From: DTU098 sp964498525
Lineage (GTDB): Bacteria > Bacillota > Desulfotomaculia > Desulfotomaculales > Pelotomaculaceae
Direction of reading: 5' to 3'
NCBI GenBank assembly: GCA_964498525.1
Contig: CAZCGU010000008.1
Coordinates: 108,779 to 172,778, forward strand
DNA: 64,000 nt
Shown here piece by piece: positions 8,698 through 17,652 of the stretch. The notes beneath the pieces were generated by a model. That model was not told where the DNA came from, ran no database searches, and worked only from the letters and a program-made list of their open reading frames with translations. Position numbers and translations under genes: made by a program. Within the stretch, counting starts at the first letter, position 1. Every line of letters begins with the position of its first letter.

Positions 8698-10056
8698 ATG
8701 AACCTCAATGGTAAGAAGATCCTGGTAATCGGCGCCGGCAAGAGCGGTGTGGCGGTTTCCCGTTTCCTTGGGGGCAAAGGAGCCGCTGTGGTTCTTGCTG
8801 ACGCCGGCCAACCCGATGATCCCCGGAGCGAAAGGGAAGAGCTGGCCGCACGGGGAGTTGAAATTTTCCTCGGTGGTTACCCCGGGGTAGAACGCGGAAA
8901 CTTTGATTTGGTTGTGCTGAGCCCTGGAGTACCCCCGGCTGTGGAACCGGCCAGGGATGCTCTAAAATACGGGATACCTCTTACAGGTGAACTGGAACTT
9001 GCTTTTCGTTTCGCCGGCTCGCCCTTTATAGCTGTCACGGGAACAAACGGAAAAACCACTACAACAACGCTAATTGGTGAAATTTTCAAAAAGACAGGTA
9101 GAAATGTGCTGGTAGGGGGTAACATCGGGGTACCTTTGGTAACGGAGGTTGAACAGTTTGGGCCGGATGATCTGATCGTAGCCGAGGTATCCAGTTTTCA
9201 GCTGGAAACTGCCGCTGCTTTTAAGCCCAGGGTGGGTGTTATCCTGAACATTACCCCGGACCACCTGGACCGTCACGGCACCATGGAGAATTACGCTGCA
9301 ATAAAAGCTAAAACTGTAGCAAAGCAGGATCCGGGTGACTACGCCGTTCTTAATTACGATGATGCAGCAACAAGCGCCCTGGGAAAAAGACTTAAAAGTA
9401 AGGTCATTTATTTCAGCCGGCAGGTGGTCCTGCCGGAGGGTGTATTTGTCCGGGAAGGGAAAATCACCGCCAGATTGGGTCAAAGTGAAGAAATTATTTG
9501 CCCTGTCAATGAGCTGGGTATTCCCGGCGCCCATAATTTAGAGAACGCCCTGGCGGCTGTTGCCGCCACGAAGGTGCTGGGAATAGAAAGCGGCAGTCTG
9601 GCCGATGCTCTACGGACCTTTAAAGGAGTCAGCCACCGGCTGGAATTTGTGGCTGAAATCGACGGAGTGCGTTATATCAATGATTCCAAGGGTACTAACC
9701 CGGAGGCCTCGATCAAGGCCCTGGAGTCCTGTGAGGAGCCGGTTATTCTTATTGCCGGCGGAAAGAACAAGGGCAGCGATTTCAGCTTCTTTGCCGGGAA
9801 GATGAAGGAAAAGGCCAGGATGCTGGTGGTCCTGGGGCAAAGCGCCGGATTGATCGCCGACGCCGCCCGGGCCAGGGGCTTTAAAAACATCCAGTATGCC
9901 GGTGATTTCCGGGAAGCGGTTATGCTTGCCCGCCAGTATGCCCGGCCTGGCGAAACTGTTCTCTTGTCCCCGGCCTGTGCCAGCTGGGATATGTTTAGAA
10001 GTTATGAGGAGCGCGGGGACCTGTTTAAAGAAATTGTTAAGAGTTTCGAAATTTAA
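8698..10056 (+). CDS. murD: UDP-MurNAc-L-alanine:D-glutamate ligase MurD
   Basis: MurD adds D-glutamate to UDP-MurNAc-L-alanine. The N-terminal Rossmann-like motif KILVIGAGKSG, the P-loop TGTNGKTTTTTLI near residue 113, NITPDHLDRHGTMENY, and the C-terminal NDSKGTNPEASIKAL are all present. ATG 8698 gives a 452-residue protein of normal length; the adjacent in-frame TTG 8695 and the upstream ATG 8671 are alternatives. The purine-rich stretch GGAAAGGCGGAG just upstream serves as ribosome site. Confidence 0.96.
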   Translation: MNLNGKKILVIGAGKSGVAVSRFLGGKGAAVVLADAGQPDDPRSEREELAARGVEIFLGGYPGVERGNFDLVVLSPGVPPAVEPARDALKYGIPLTGELELAFRFAGSPFIAVTGTNGKTTTTTLIGEIFKKTGRNVLVGGNIGVPLVTEVEQFGPDDLIVAEVSSFQLETAAAFKPRVGVILNITPDHLDRHGTMENYAAIKAKTVAKQDPGDYAVLNYDDAATSALGKRLKSKVIYFSRQVVLPEGVFVREGKITARLGQSEEIICPVNELGIPGAHNLENALAAVAATKVLGIESGSLADALRTFKGVSHRLEFVAEIDGVRYINDSKGTNPEASIKALESCEEPVILIAGGKNKGSDFSFFAGKMKEKARMLVVLGQSAGLIADAARARGFKNIQYAGDFREAVMLARQYARPGETVLLSPACASWDMFRSYEERGDLFKEIVKSFEI

Positions 10057-10124
10057 ATCCCTGGCAGATGATTGGCGTTTATAAAAGTTTGTACCGGTTA
10101 CCGGTGATATGGGGGTGTTTGACC

Positions 10125-11228
10125 ATGCGAGTAAAAAGGAATGCTCCGGACTTTGTCCTCTTTTTAACAGTGCTGAGTCTGCTGAGTATCGGTGTGGTCA
10201 TGGTTTTCAGCGCCAGTGAATACAGCACCCTAATCCACTACCAGGACAGCTTTTACTTCTTTAAACGCCAGATGCTCTGGGCCGCGCTGGGACTGGGGGC
10301 CATGTTTTTCGTAATGAATTTTGACTATTGGCGGCTCAAGCAATACGCCCAGGCTCTTTTAGTCATCGCCTTCGTTACCCTGATACTGGTTTTAATCCCC
10401 GGCATAGGTGAGGAGGTAAATGGGGCCCGGCGCTGGATCGACATTGGCCCAACGCTGTTTGCGCCTGCCGAACTGGTCAAGTTATCCGTCATTGTCTTTA
10501 CGGCTTACGGCCTGGCCAGACAGAAGGATAGTGTTAAATATTTTTCCAGGGGGGTTTTACCCTATCTTTTAATCCTGATTTTTGCTTCGCTGTTAATTCT
10601 TTTCCAGCCGGATCTGGGAACTGCCGTATCCCTTGCCGGTATAGTCATGCTGATGATTTTTGCCGGGGGGGCCAGAATCGCCCATTTGGTAAGTCTGGGT
10701 CTGGCTGGTCTTGTTGCTGTGGGGCTGGCTATTTTCTTCGAGCCCTACCGGATGCAGCGCTTCCTGGCTTTTTTGGACCCCTGGGCTGATCCCCAGGACA
10801 CCGGTTTCCATATTATCCAGGGTCTCTACGCCATTGGCTCGGGCGGGCTGTTTGGTATGGGCCTGGGCCAGAGCAAACAAAAATTCCTTTATCTCCCCGA
10901 GAATCACACCGACTTCATTTTTGCCATCACAGCAGAAGAACTGGGGTTTATCGGGGCCTCCCTGGTTATTATGCTGTTTATCCTGTTTGTCTGGAGGGGG
11001 CTCAAGATTGCGGTAACCTCCCAGGACCCCTTTGCCAGCCTGCTGGCAACAGGAATAACCGCCTGGGTGGGGGTCCAGGCCATAATCAATATTGGCGTTG
11101 TAACCGGTTCCTGTCCTGTCACTGGAATTCCCCTGCCTTTTATCAGCTACGGCGGGTCCTCCCTGCTGATAACCATGGCTGGAGTTGGGATCCTGCTTAA
11201 TATTTCGAAATTTAACAGGACCCGATAA
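10125..11228 (+). CDS. spoVE: SpoVE/FtsW-type lipid II polymerase (SEDS family)
   Basis: This SEDS-family integral membrane glycosyltransferase polymerises glycan strands from lipid II together with a class B penicillin-binding protein. Many hydrophobic segments and the motifs NGARRWIDIGPT, QPDLGTA, NHTDFIFAITAEELGF and GIPLPFISYGGSS are visible. ATG 10125 gives 367 residues, near the length of Bacillus SpoVE; GGGGG at 10111-10115 is the ribosome site, and TTG 10119 is too close to it. It pairs naturally with SpoVD encoded earlier. FtsW and SpoVE cannot be told apart from sequence alone; position between murD and murG favours SpoVE. Confidence 0.92.
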   Translation: MRVKRNAPDFVLFLTVLSLLSIGVVMVFSASEYSTLIHYQDSFYFFKRQMLWAALGLGAMFFVMNFDYWRLKQYAQALLVIAFVTLILVLIPGIGEEVNGARRWIDIGPTLFAPAELVKLSVIVFTAYGLARQKDSVKYFSRGVLPYLLILIFASLLILFQPDLGTAVSLAGIVMLMIFAGGARIAHLVSLGLAGLVAVGLAIFFEPYRMQRFLAFLDPWADPQDTGFHIIQGLYAIGSGGLFGMGLGQSKQKFLYLPENHTDFIFAITAEELGFIGASLVIMLFILFVWRGLKIAVTSQDPFASLLATGITAWVGVQAIINIGVVTGSCPVTGIPLPFISYGGSSLLITMAGVGILLNISKFNRTR

Positions 11229-11244
11229 AAGAGAGGTGGGACCT

Positions 11245-12357
11245 TTGCGTTTTATTGTTTCAGGAGGGGGGACAGGCGGTCACATTTATCCCGCCCTGGC
11301 CATTGCCCGGGGGCTCAAGGACAGATATCCCGGAGCGGAAATCCTTTACGTGGGAACCAGTGGCGGGATGGAAGGGGATATCGTCCCCAGGGCAGGGTTG
11401 CCCTTCCGGGGAATCGCGGCGGCAGGTCTGAAGCGGAAGCTGTCGTTACACAACCTGTTGGTGTTCTGGCGGGCTGGACGCGGCTTTTTACAGGCCTGGG
11501 GAATTATAAGGGAATTTCGCCCCGCAGTAGTGATTGGGACCGGCGGCTATGTATGCGGTCCGGTAGTTCTGGCAGCCGCCCTTAAAGGGATCCCGACTTT
11601 AATCCATGAGCAGAATGCACTTCCGGGGATTACAAATCGGATTCTAGCCCGATTTGGCAGCAGGGTTGCCGTAACCTTCGCCGATTCGGCAATTTATTTC
11701 CCGCATAAGGAAAAAACAGTACTTACCGGACTGCCCGTACGGCCGGAAATTTTGCGGGCAAACAGGGAGGAAGGGCTAAAAAACCTGAATTTTGAGGCCA
11801 ACCGTTTCCTGTTGCTGGCTTTTGGCGGAAGCCGGGGGGCAAGGTCCGTTAATCAAGCAATGCAGGCAGTTCTAAAAAAATATGCCGGTGACCCCAGGTT
11901 GAACATTCTTCTGGTAACAGGCAAGGCTGGTTACGAGGATTTTTTCCAGGCTTGCTCCAAAGAGGGTATGGACCTGGCTAAAATTGGGAATGTTAAAATT
12001 AGTCCTTATCTCTATAATATGCAGGATGCCCTGGCAGCGGCCGATCTGGTGATCAGCAGGGCAGGCGCGGCTACTTTAGCCGAATTATCGGCACTTGGTA
12101 TCCCTTCCATCTTAATACCGTATCCCTATGCCGCTGAAAACCATCAGGAGTACAACGCCCGCGCCCTGGAAAGGGAGGGCGCCGCCCAGGTTGTGCTGGA
12201 CAGGGATCTAAAGGGAGAAATACTTTGCCTTAAAGTGGAAGAATTGCTGAAGAAGCCGGATTTGCTGACGCAAATGGCGGATGCAAGTAAAAGAATGGGT
12301 AAAAAAATGGCTTTGCAAGATATAATAGATTGTGTAGACAAATTGGCGAGAACGTAA
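11245..12357 (+). CDS. murG: MurG, UDP-GlcNAc:lipid I GlcNAc transferase
   Basis: MurG adds GlcNAc to lipid I to make lipid II at the inner membrane face. The N-terminal glycine-rich loop SGGGTGGHIYPALAIA, the HEQNALPG segment, and the C-terminal nucleotide-sugar region with RAGAATLAELSALGIPSILIPYPYA cut across family-specific sites. TTG 11245 is chosen because GAGGTGG lies 5 nt upstream and the product starts directly with the conserved strand (LRFIVSGGG). The longer frame from 11185 would run back into spoVE. Length is 370. Confidence 0.96.
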   Translation: MRFIVSGGGTGGHIYPALAIARGLKDRYPGAEILYVGTSGGMEGDIVPRAGLPFRGIAAAGLKRKLSLHNLLVFWRAGRGFLQAWGIIREFRPAVVIGTGGYVCGPVVLAAALKGIPTLIHEQNALPGITNRILARFGSRVAVTFADSAIYFPHKEKTVLTGLPVRPEILRANREEGLKNLNFEANRFLLLAFGGSRGARSVNQAMQAVLKKYAGDPRLNILLVTGKAGYEDFFQACSKEGMDLAKIGNVKISPYLYNMQDALAAADLVISRAGAATLAELSALGIPSILIPYPYAAENHQEYNARALEREGAAQVVLDRDLKGEILCLKVEELLKKPDLLTQMADASKRMGKKMALQDIIDCVDKLART

Positions 12358-12433
12358 TTACATGGATGTTAAAATATGCCAACCCAGCTATAATCAAGAA
12401 GTGGACAAGCTTTAAATGAACGAATGTAACACC

Positions 12434-12462
12434 TTGACAGAGATATGCATAGTATATTCTAT
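12434..12462 (+). promoter_or_regulatory. Possible sigma-A promoter upstream of murC
   Basis: TTGACA at 12434-12439 is a perfect -35 hexamer. At 17 bp spacing the -10 would be TTCTAT (12457-12462), a weak match, while TATATT and TATTCT nearby give poor spacing. The 163-nt gap between murG and murC makes a separate promoter plausible. Confidence 0.4.
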
Positions 12463-12520
12463 ATTTCAGAGGAATTAGTTTTGTAAGAGGTTAAACCCGG
12501 CCAGGAAGGGGATATGATTT

Positions 12521-13906
12521 GTGCAGAAAAGGCAGCATGTTCATTTTATTGGGATTGGTGGCACAGGGATGAGTGCCATCGCCAGGATCATGCTTGAACT
12601 GGGTTACCATGTGACCGGGTCGGACCTGAAAAACTCGGAAGCGGGCGATAGGCTGGAAGCCCTGGGGGCAACCTGTTATCTGGGGCATGCGGCAGATAAC
12701 GTGGAGGGCGCTGATCTTGTTGTTGCCTCGACAGCTATTCCCCTCACAAACGTCGAACTGATCAAAGCAAGGGAGAAAGGCCTGCAAGTTATGCATCGCG
12801 GTGAGATGCTGGCCTGGTTGATGCGGCGTCAAAAGGGTATCGCCATTGCAGGGTCGCACGGAAAAACAACCACAACATCCATGATTGCTCTCATGCTGGA
12901 AAAGAATAATTTCGACCCCACCATACTAATTGGAGGTGACTTGACAGAAATTGGCGGAAACGCCAAGCTTGGTGAGGGAGACTATCTGGTTGCGGAGGCG
13001 GATGAAAGCGACGGTTCTTTTTTAAAGTTGGATCCTTTTATTGAGGTCATTACCAATATTGAGGACGATCATCTTGATTATTATAAAAGTTTTGCTAATA
13101 TTGTGGCGGCATTTCGCGACTTTATGGCCAAGGTGCCCGATACGGGGACAGCAGTGGTATGCGCTGACAATCAAACTATTAAAGGGCTTTTGCAGGAATA
13201 CCGGCGTCCCCATCTAACCTATGCCCTGGAACACCCGGAATCCGACTATGTCTTGAAAAACCTGCGTCTTAACGGACAGGCCACGGCAGGTGATGTCTAC
13301 GAGCGGGGGGAACTGCTGGGAAGCCTGGAATTAAGCGTGCCCGGGCGTCACAATTTGTCCAACGCCCTGGCCGCGGTAGCGGTAGGACGTTTTCTGGGCC
13401 TGCCCTTTGAGGAGATCGCCGGATCCCTCAAAATTTTCAGGGGCGCCGGTCGCAGGTTTCAACTCCGGGGTGAAGTCAGTGGGATCAGAATAATCGATGA
13501 TTATGCTCATCACCCTTCCGAGATCAAGGCAACTCTGAGAGCGGCAGGGCAAGTTAAAACCGGACGGGTGGTGGGTGTTTTCCAGCCTCACCGCTACACC
13601 AGGACCTCACTTCTGGGCGAACGCTTCGGGGATGCTTTCAGTGATGCGGATGAAATTATCATAAGCGATATTTACAGTGCCGGTGAGAGACCTATTCAGG
13701 GGGTTTCCGCCAGCACAATAGTATCAGCTATCGAAAAGCACGAAGGCCGTGATGTTGTTTATCTGCCCACCAGGCAGGAAATAGTTGATTATTTGGCTAA
13801 AACAGCACGCCCCGGGGATATGATTGTGACTATGGGGGCTGGTGATATCTGGTGCGCGGGAGTTGAACTGGTCAGCAAGTTAAAGGAGCGTCATAGGATT
13901 GGCTGA
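12521..13906 (+). CDS. murC: UDP-MurNAc:L-alanine ligase MurC
   Basis: MurC starts the stem peptide by adding L-alanine to UDP-MurNAc. The N-terminal GIGGTGMSAIARIMLELG, the P-loop GSHGKTTTTSMIA near residue 111, and HHPSEIKATLRAA and FQPHRYTRT in the C-terminal domain identify it. GTG 12521 is preceded by AGGAAGGGG. Its stop codon overlaps the start of murB by 8 nt, so the two are translationally coupled. Confidence 0.96.
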   Translation: MQKRQHVHFIGIGGTGMSAIARIMLELGYHVTGSDLKNSEAGDRLEALGATCYLGHAADNVEGADLVVASTAIPLTNVELIKAREKGLQVMHRGEMLAWLMRRQKGIAIAGSHGKTTTTSMIALMLEKNNFDPTILIGGDLTEIGGNAKLGEGDYLVAEADESDGSFLKLDPFIEVITNIEDDHLDYYKSFANIVAAFRDFMAKVPDTGTAVVCADNQTIKGLLQEYRRPHLTYALEHPESDYVLKNLRLNGQATAGDVYERGELLGSLELSVPGRHNLSNALAAVAVGRFLGLPFEEIAGSLKIFRGAGRRFQLRGEVSGIRIIDDYAHHPSEIKATLRAAGQVKTGRVVGVFQPHRYTRTSLLGERFGDAFSDADEIIISDIYSAGERPIQGVSASTIVSAIEKHEGRDVVYLPTRQEIVDYLAKTARPGDMIVTMGAGDIWCAGVELVSKLKERHRIG

Positions 13907-14810
13907 TTCAGCTTTGTACCGTGAGCTGCAGAAGCTGTTGCCCGGCCGGGTGAGGGCGGGGGAGCTGCTGGAAAACCACACCAGTTGGCGCATCGGCGGT
14001 CCATCCGAGATTTTTGTGGAACCATTCAGCCGTGCGGAGCTGCAGCTGGCGGTGTCCAACATCCACAAGCGGCAGGCACCCCTTGTGGTAATCGGCAACG
14101 GTTCCAACCTGCTGGTTACTGAAAGAGGGATCCGGGGTGTTGTGGTCAAAATCGGCAGCCGCCTGGGAAGAATTACAACCAGGGATTCCGGGATCACTGC
14201 GGAGGCGGGGGCAAAACTGGCCAAGTTAGCGGCAGTTGCCCGGGACAGCAACCTGGGTGGTTTTGAATTTTCTGCGGGGATACCCGGAACCGTTGGCGGA
14301 GCGGTGGTTATGAACGCAGGGGCCAACGGCCAGTGCATTTGCTCCCTGGTTGGCAAGGTATTGCTGCTCAGCCCGGCAGGGGTGTTTTATCAAAAAACAA
14401 ATAGAGAAATTGCCTTTGGTTACCGTTCCAGTATTTTGCAGAGTGAGCCGGCCATCGTTGTGGAGGCTGAATTCTCCTGTTATTACAGGGATAAGGATGA
14501 AATCTCCGCAGAAATGGAGGAGCATCTTGCCCGGCGCAGAAAAACGCAGCCCCTGGGTTTTCCCAATGCGGGAAGCGTATTCAAAAACCCGCCGGGGGAC
14601 TCCGCCGGACGTTTGATTGAAGCGGCGGGACTGAAAGGTTTAAGGATTGGAGACGCCCAAATATCCACTGTTCACGCCAACTTTATCATCAACCTTGGTT
14701 CAGCTGCGGCCCGGGATGTCCTTGAGTTGATTGACAGGGCCAGGGAAAAAGTGTTTGGTTGCTTTGGCGTGGAATTGCAGCTGGAAATTAAGGTTCTCGG
14801 TAATGATTAG
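13899..14810 (+). CDS. murB: UDP-N-acetylenolpyruvylglucosamine reductase MurB
   Basis: MurB is the FAD/NADPH enzyme that reduces the enolpyruvyl product of MurA to UDP-MurNAc. FAD-binding motifs are HTSWRIGGP, VIGNGSNLLV and SAGIPGTVGGAVVMNAG; the catalytic serine motif AGSVFKNP and the end VHANFIINLG follow. TTG 13899 is supported by AAGGAG 11 nt upstream. It overlaps murC by 8 nt and is followed 14 nt later by murA, giving a murC-murB-murA unit. Length of 303 fits the Bacillus type. Confidence 0.95.
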   Translation: MADSALYRELQKLLPGRVRAGELLENHTSWRIGGPSEIFVEPFSRAELQLAVSNIHKRQAPLVVIGNGSNLLVTERGIRGVVVKIGSRLGRITTRDSGITAEAGAKLAKLAAVARDSNLGGFEFSAGIPGTVGGAVVMNAGANGQCICSLVGKVLLLSPAGVFYQKTNREIAFGYRSSILQSEPAIVVEAEFSCYYRDKDEISAEMEEHLARRRKTQPLGFPNAGSVFKNPPGDSAGRLIEAAGLKGLRIGDAQISTVHANFIINLGSAAARDVLELIDRAREKVFGCFGVELQLEIKVLGND

Positions 14811-14824
14811 GCGGAGGTGGCAGT

Positions 14825-16084
14825 GTGCAAAAGTTTGTGATCGTAGGTGGCAACCGCCTGAAGGGTACCATTCGGGTAAGTGGCTCCAAGAATGCAACGC
14901 TGCCGATTTTGGCGGCAAGCATCCTGAACGCCGGGAAAAGCACCATTTACGAAGCGCCCCAGCTTAGGGACGTTTCAGTTATGAAAGATGTACTGAGTTA
15001 CCTTGGGGCAAAAGTCATCAGCGACCGGAGTACAATTGAAGTTGATAGCTCGACTATTCAATCAGTTGAAATAACCGAAGAACTAATGCGCCGCATGCGC
15101 GCTTCAAACCTGGTTTTGGGTTCCCTATTGGGCAGATTCGGCAGGGTCAAGATATCCTACCCGGGCGGCTGCCAGATCGGCAGCCGCCCTATGAACCTGC
15201 ATTTAAAAGGCCTGCAGGCCCTGGGCGCGAAAATACAGGAGAAGTTCGGTTACATTACGGCAGAAGCGGAAAGGTTGCTGGGCGCCGATATTCACCTGGA
15301 TCTGCCCAGCGTGGGGGCGACAGAGAATATTATCATGACGGCCATCCTGGCGGAGGGTGTTACGGTTATCCGGAATGCAGCCAAAGAACCGGAAATCGTA
15401 GATCTGCAAAACTATTTAAACAAAATGGGCGCCAGGGTCAAAGGGGCCGGGACAGACACAATTAAAATCGAGGGTGTCAGGCACAGGGAACTGCTTCCGG
15501 TTGTGCATACTGTAATCCCCGACCGGATTGAAGCGGGGACGCACATGGTGGCCGCGGCTATCACAGGAGGGGAAGTGACTGTAACCAATGTCATCCCCGA
15601 ACACCTGGAACCCCTCATTGCCAAACTAAGGGAGGCCGGTATAAGCATAACTGCAGGGGATGACCAGGTCAGGGTGCAGGGACCCGGGCGGGTCAGGCCT
15701 GTTGATCTGAAAACAATGCACTATCCGGGCTTCCCCACCGACATGCAACCCCAGATGATGGCGCTCTTAAGCCTTGCCGAAGGTACCAGCGTCATCAGCG
15801 AAACTATTTTTGAAAACCGGTTCAAGCATGTAGCCGAACTGCGCAGAATGGGCGCCGATATAAAGGTGGAGGGTCAATCGGCAATCATCAAAGGGGTTGG
15901 GAAACTCAGCGGGGCCTATCTGGAAGCCAGCGACTTGAGGGCCGGGGCGTCGCTGGTGCTGGCAGCCCTGGCGGCTGAAGACGGTACGGTCCTGGAAAAC
16001 GTGCACCATATTGACCGGGGTTACGAGAGACTGGAAGTAAAGTATAACTCCCTGGGGGCAAGAATGATTAGAGTTCACAACTAG
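14825..16084 (+). CDS. murA: UDP-GlcNAc 1-carboxyvinyltransferase MurA
   Basis: MurA transfers enolpyruvate from phosphoenolpyruvate to UDP-GlcNAc, the first committed step of peptidoglycan synthesis. The EPSP-synthase fold is visible as repeated inner helices; SGSKNATLPILAAS near residue 19 holds the conserved lysine and asparagine. The flexible loop PGGCQIGSRP has Cys116, the residue that fosfomycin alkylates in the family. GTG 14825 follows GGCGGAGGTGG. Length is 419, as expected. Confidence 0.96.
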   Translation: MQKFVIVGGNRLKGTIRVSGSKNATLPILAASILNAGKSTIYEAPQLRDVSVMKDVLSYLGAKVISDRSTIEVDSSTIQSVEITEELMRRMRASNLVLGSLLGRFGRVKISYPGGCQIGSRPMNLHLKGLQALGAKIQEKFGYITAEAERLLGADIHLDLPSVGATENIIMTAILAEGVTVIRNAAKEPEIVDLQNYLNKMGARVKGAGTDTIKIEGVRHRELLPVVHTVIPDRIEAGTHMVAAAITGGEVTVTNVIPEHLEPLIAKLREAGISITAGDDQVRVQGPGRVRPVDLKTMHYPGFPTDMQPQMMALLSLAEGTSVISETIFENRFKHVAELRRMGADIKVEGQSAIIKGVGKLSGAYLEASDLRAGASLVLAALAAEDGTVLENVHHIDRGYERLEVKYNSLGARMIRVHN

Positions 16085-16142
16085 TGGCTCTTTTTTTAGT
16101 TGACGGCTGGACAAGGGACCTGTTTTCCGTGTAAAGAGCGGA

Positions 16143-16168
16143 AAGCCGCTAATAGCGGCTTCCTTTTG
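16143..16168 (+). terminator. Hairpin after murA
   Basis: An 8-bp stem (AAGCCGCT / AGCGGCTT) with a 3-nt loop is followed by CCTTTT. The T tract is short, so termination may be partial. It separates the murA end from the convergent small genes. Confidence 0.55.
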
Positions 16169-16217
16169 GGAGTTAAAACCGATAGCCTTATGTTTTAATA
16201 ACCGGTAGAAGTTTTTA

Positions 16218-16346
16218 TTAGATGAAAAAAACGCCGAATCCAAAGACCAGCAGAATCAGAATCAAGAACAGGATAAAGCCCCAGTTGCCGATTCCCGGAA
16301 AAAAGCCTGCACCACCGGCAGCCCCACCGGTTGCGCCAAATGCCAT
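16218..16346 (-). CDS. Small Gly-rich hydrophobic peptide, YjcZ-like (copy 2)
   Basis: A 42-residue product reads MAFGATGGAAGGAGFF, then PGIGNWGF and an almost pure hydrophobic tail of Ile, Leu, Phe and Val ending GVFFI. The ATG at 16346 is preceded on the minus strand by GAGGGAGG, a good ribosome site. It is a paralogue of the gene at 16405-16545, and the shared parts are the first five residues, GNW and the hydrophobic tail. The plan resembles small sporulation peptides of the YjcZ type, but this is a resemblance of composition, not a proven homology. It is probably membrane-inserted, and function is unknown. Confidence 0.7.
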   Translation of the reverse strand: MAFGATGGAAGGAGFFPGIGNWGFILFLILILLVFGFGVFFI

Positions 16347-16404
16347 TTTGAAATTCCTCCCTCGCGTGATTACTTAAAAACCTTGAGGATAGCAGACCAG
16401 CCCT

Positions 16405-16545
16405 TTAGATGAAGAAAATGCCGAAAGCAAAGATCAACAAAATCAGGATCAGGAAAAGAATGAAGGCCCAGTTGCCAAATCCACCAAATTCCGCCCCGGC
16501 TACAGCCCCGCTGGCGGCAGCCCCACCAGCCGCACCAAATGCCAT
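16405..16545 (-). CDS. Small Gly/Ala-rich hydrophobic peptide, YjcZ-like (copy 1)
   Basis: A 46-residue product begins MAFGAAGGAAASGAV, continues GGFGNWAF and ends in a hydrophobic stretch finishing GIFFI. AAAGGAGGAATAATA directly precedes the ATG at 16545, a near-ideal ribosome site, which argues strongly that this is a real gene. It lies 58 nt upstream of its paralogue in the same direction, both opposite to the dcw genes. Tandem duplication and retention of the hydrophobic tail suggest selection. It may be a spore or membrane peptide; function is unknown. Confidence 0.75.
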   Translation of the reverse strand: MAFGAAGGAAASGAVAGAEFGGFGNWAFILFLILILLIFAFGIFFI

Positions 16546-16546
16546 T

Positions 16547-16821
16547 ATTATTCCTCCTTTATGTGGTATTACTACCAGGTTCCTTTGAGGGGACTCAGAA
16601 TAACCAACTATTATTAAACTCTGAAAACCTCCACTGCTTCTACCTTATTTCCTATTTCCGAGATATTCCTCCCTTCCGCGGCTTTACAACATTCTATGAT
16701 TTCTGCTGCCGGATTGTCACAAAAAGAGGTAAAGTTTGCCATTATTTTAAATTGAATCAAAAATCATATTTTCTATGGGCCCACGGAAGGCATGGCCGGA
16801 TTTGTTTTTCAAAGTTTCTTA
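16547..16821. other. Intergenic stretch before ftsQ
   Basis: This stretch runs from the small peptide gene to the ftsQ promoter. A 109-residue frame (16539-16868, plus strand) crosses it but has no ribosome site, no recognisable domain, and overlaps the peptide gene and the promoter. I see no gene here; it probably holds the minus-strand promoter of the two small genes. Confidence 0.5.
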
Positions 16822-16849
16822 TGGACAAGTCTTACTTGGTTGGTATAAT
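16822..16849 (+). promoter_or_regulatory. Sigma-A-type promoter for ftsQ-ftsZ
   Basis: TGGACA at 16822-16827 and a perfect TATAAT at 16844-16849 are separated by 16 bp. The site lies about 35-45 nt before ftsQ and after a non-coding stretch, so it likely drives ftsQ, the DUF881 genes, sbp and perhaps ftsA-ftsZ. Confidence 0.65.
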
Positions 16850-16893
16850 TACATATGGGGAAAACTAATTCAGGTTGAACCGGAGTGAATTTC

Positions 16894-17637
16894 TTGACCG
16901 GTTACTATAAAAGAAGTAATGGGAAAAAGAAATGGAATGTCCTGGAAAGCGTTTTTTTTATTTTAATACTTATTGTCAGCGGGTATGTCCTGCTGCAGTC
17001 CCCAATTTTTGAGGTTCACCAGGTGCATGTGCGGGGCAACGAATTTTTAAGCGAAGATCAAATAATCGCCGTTGCCAATGTTGGTATAGGTGAAAACATT
17101 TTTAAGGTTGATTTAAATGCGGCTGTGGCCAATTTGGAACTAATCTCCATGGTCAAAGAAGTCCGGGCGGACAGGTCGCTTCCGTCCACAGTTGTTTTTA
17201 CTATACTGGAGCGCAAGCCCCTGGGCCTTTTGCCTGCCCGGGAAGGTTTCATCAAGGTGGACGGTGATGGCGTTTATTTGCAGAAGGCGGGGGCCGGTAC
17301 CCCCGGTCTGCCCGTATTGACGGGCATTGATTATGAACTCCCCAATCCGGGGCAGCCTGTCCGGTCGGAAAGACTGGACGATGCCCTGGCGGTAATCATG
17401 GGATTACCCGCATCAGTAGTAACCAACCTGTCAGAGGTCCATACCGGCGAGGGCGGTCAGATTCTTCTGTACACCCTGGATGGGATTCAGTGCCGTTTGG
17501 GACTGGCCATGGAAATAGAAGAAAAAGGGGCTATTTTAGAGCAGCTTTTGCAACAATTAAGCAAGCAGGGAGACAAAATCAATTATATTGACCTTTCCAG
17601 CACAGGCCAGCCGGTAGTACTGTATAAAGTTCCATAG
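16894..17637 (+). CDS. ftsQ: Cell division protein FtsQ/DivIB
   Basis: This is a bitopic division protein: a short basic cytoplasmic N terminus, one membrane segment (about residues 20-40), then a POTRA domain starting FEVHQVHVRGNEFLSEDQII and a beta domain with VVFTILERKPLGLLP. FtsQ/DivIB binds FtsL and DivIC at the septum. TTG 16894 is favoured because GGAG at 16882-16885 is 8 nt upstream; GTG 16885 overlaps that site. Position after the mur genes and before the DUF881 pair matches the Bacillus order. Confidence 0.9.
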   Translation: MTGYYKRSNGKKKWNVLESVFFILILIVSGYVLLQSPIFEVHQVHVRGNEFLSEDQIIAVANVGIGENIFKVDLNAAVANLELISMVKEVRADRSLPSTVVFTILERKPLGLLPAREGFIKVDGDGVYLQKAGAGTPGLPVLTGIDYELPNPGQPVRSERLDDALAVIMGLPASVVTNLSEVHTGEGGQILLYTLDGIQCRLGLAMEIEEKGAILEQLLQQLSKQGDKINYIDLSSTGQPVVLYKVP

Positions 17638-17652
17638 GCGGAGGTGATAGTT

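Noticed and set aside
16539..16868. 109-codon frame upstream of ftsQ
   Set aside because: It overlaps the antisense peptide gene and the ftsQ promoter; no ribosome site or domain.
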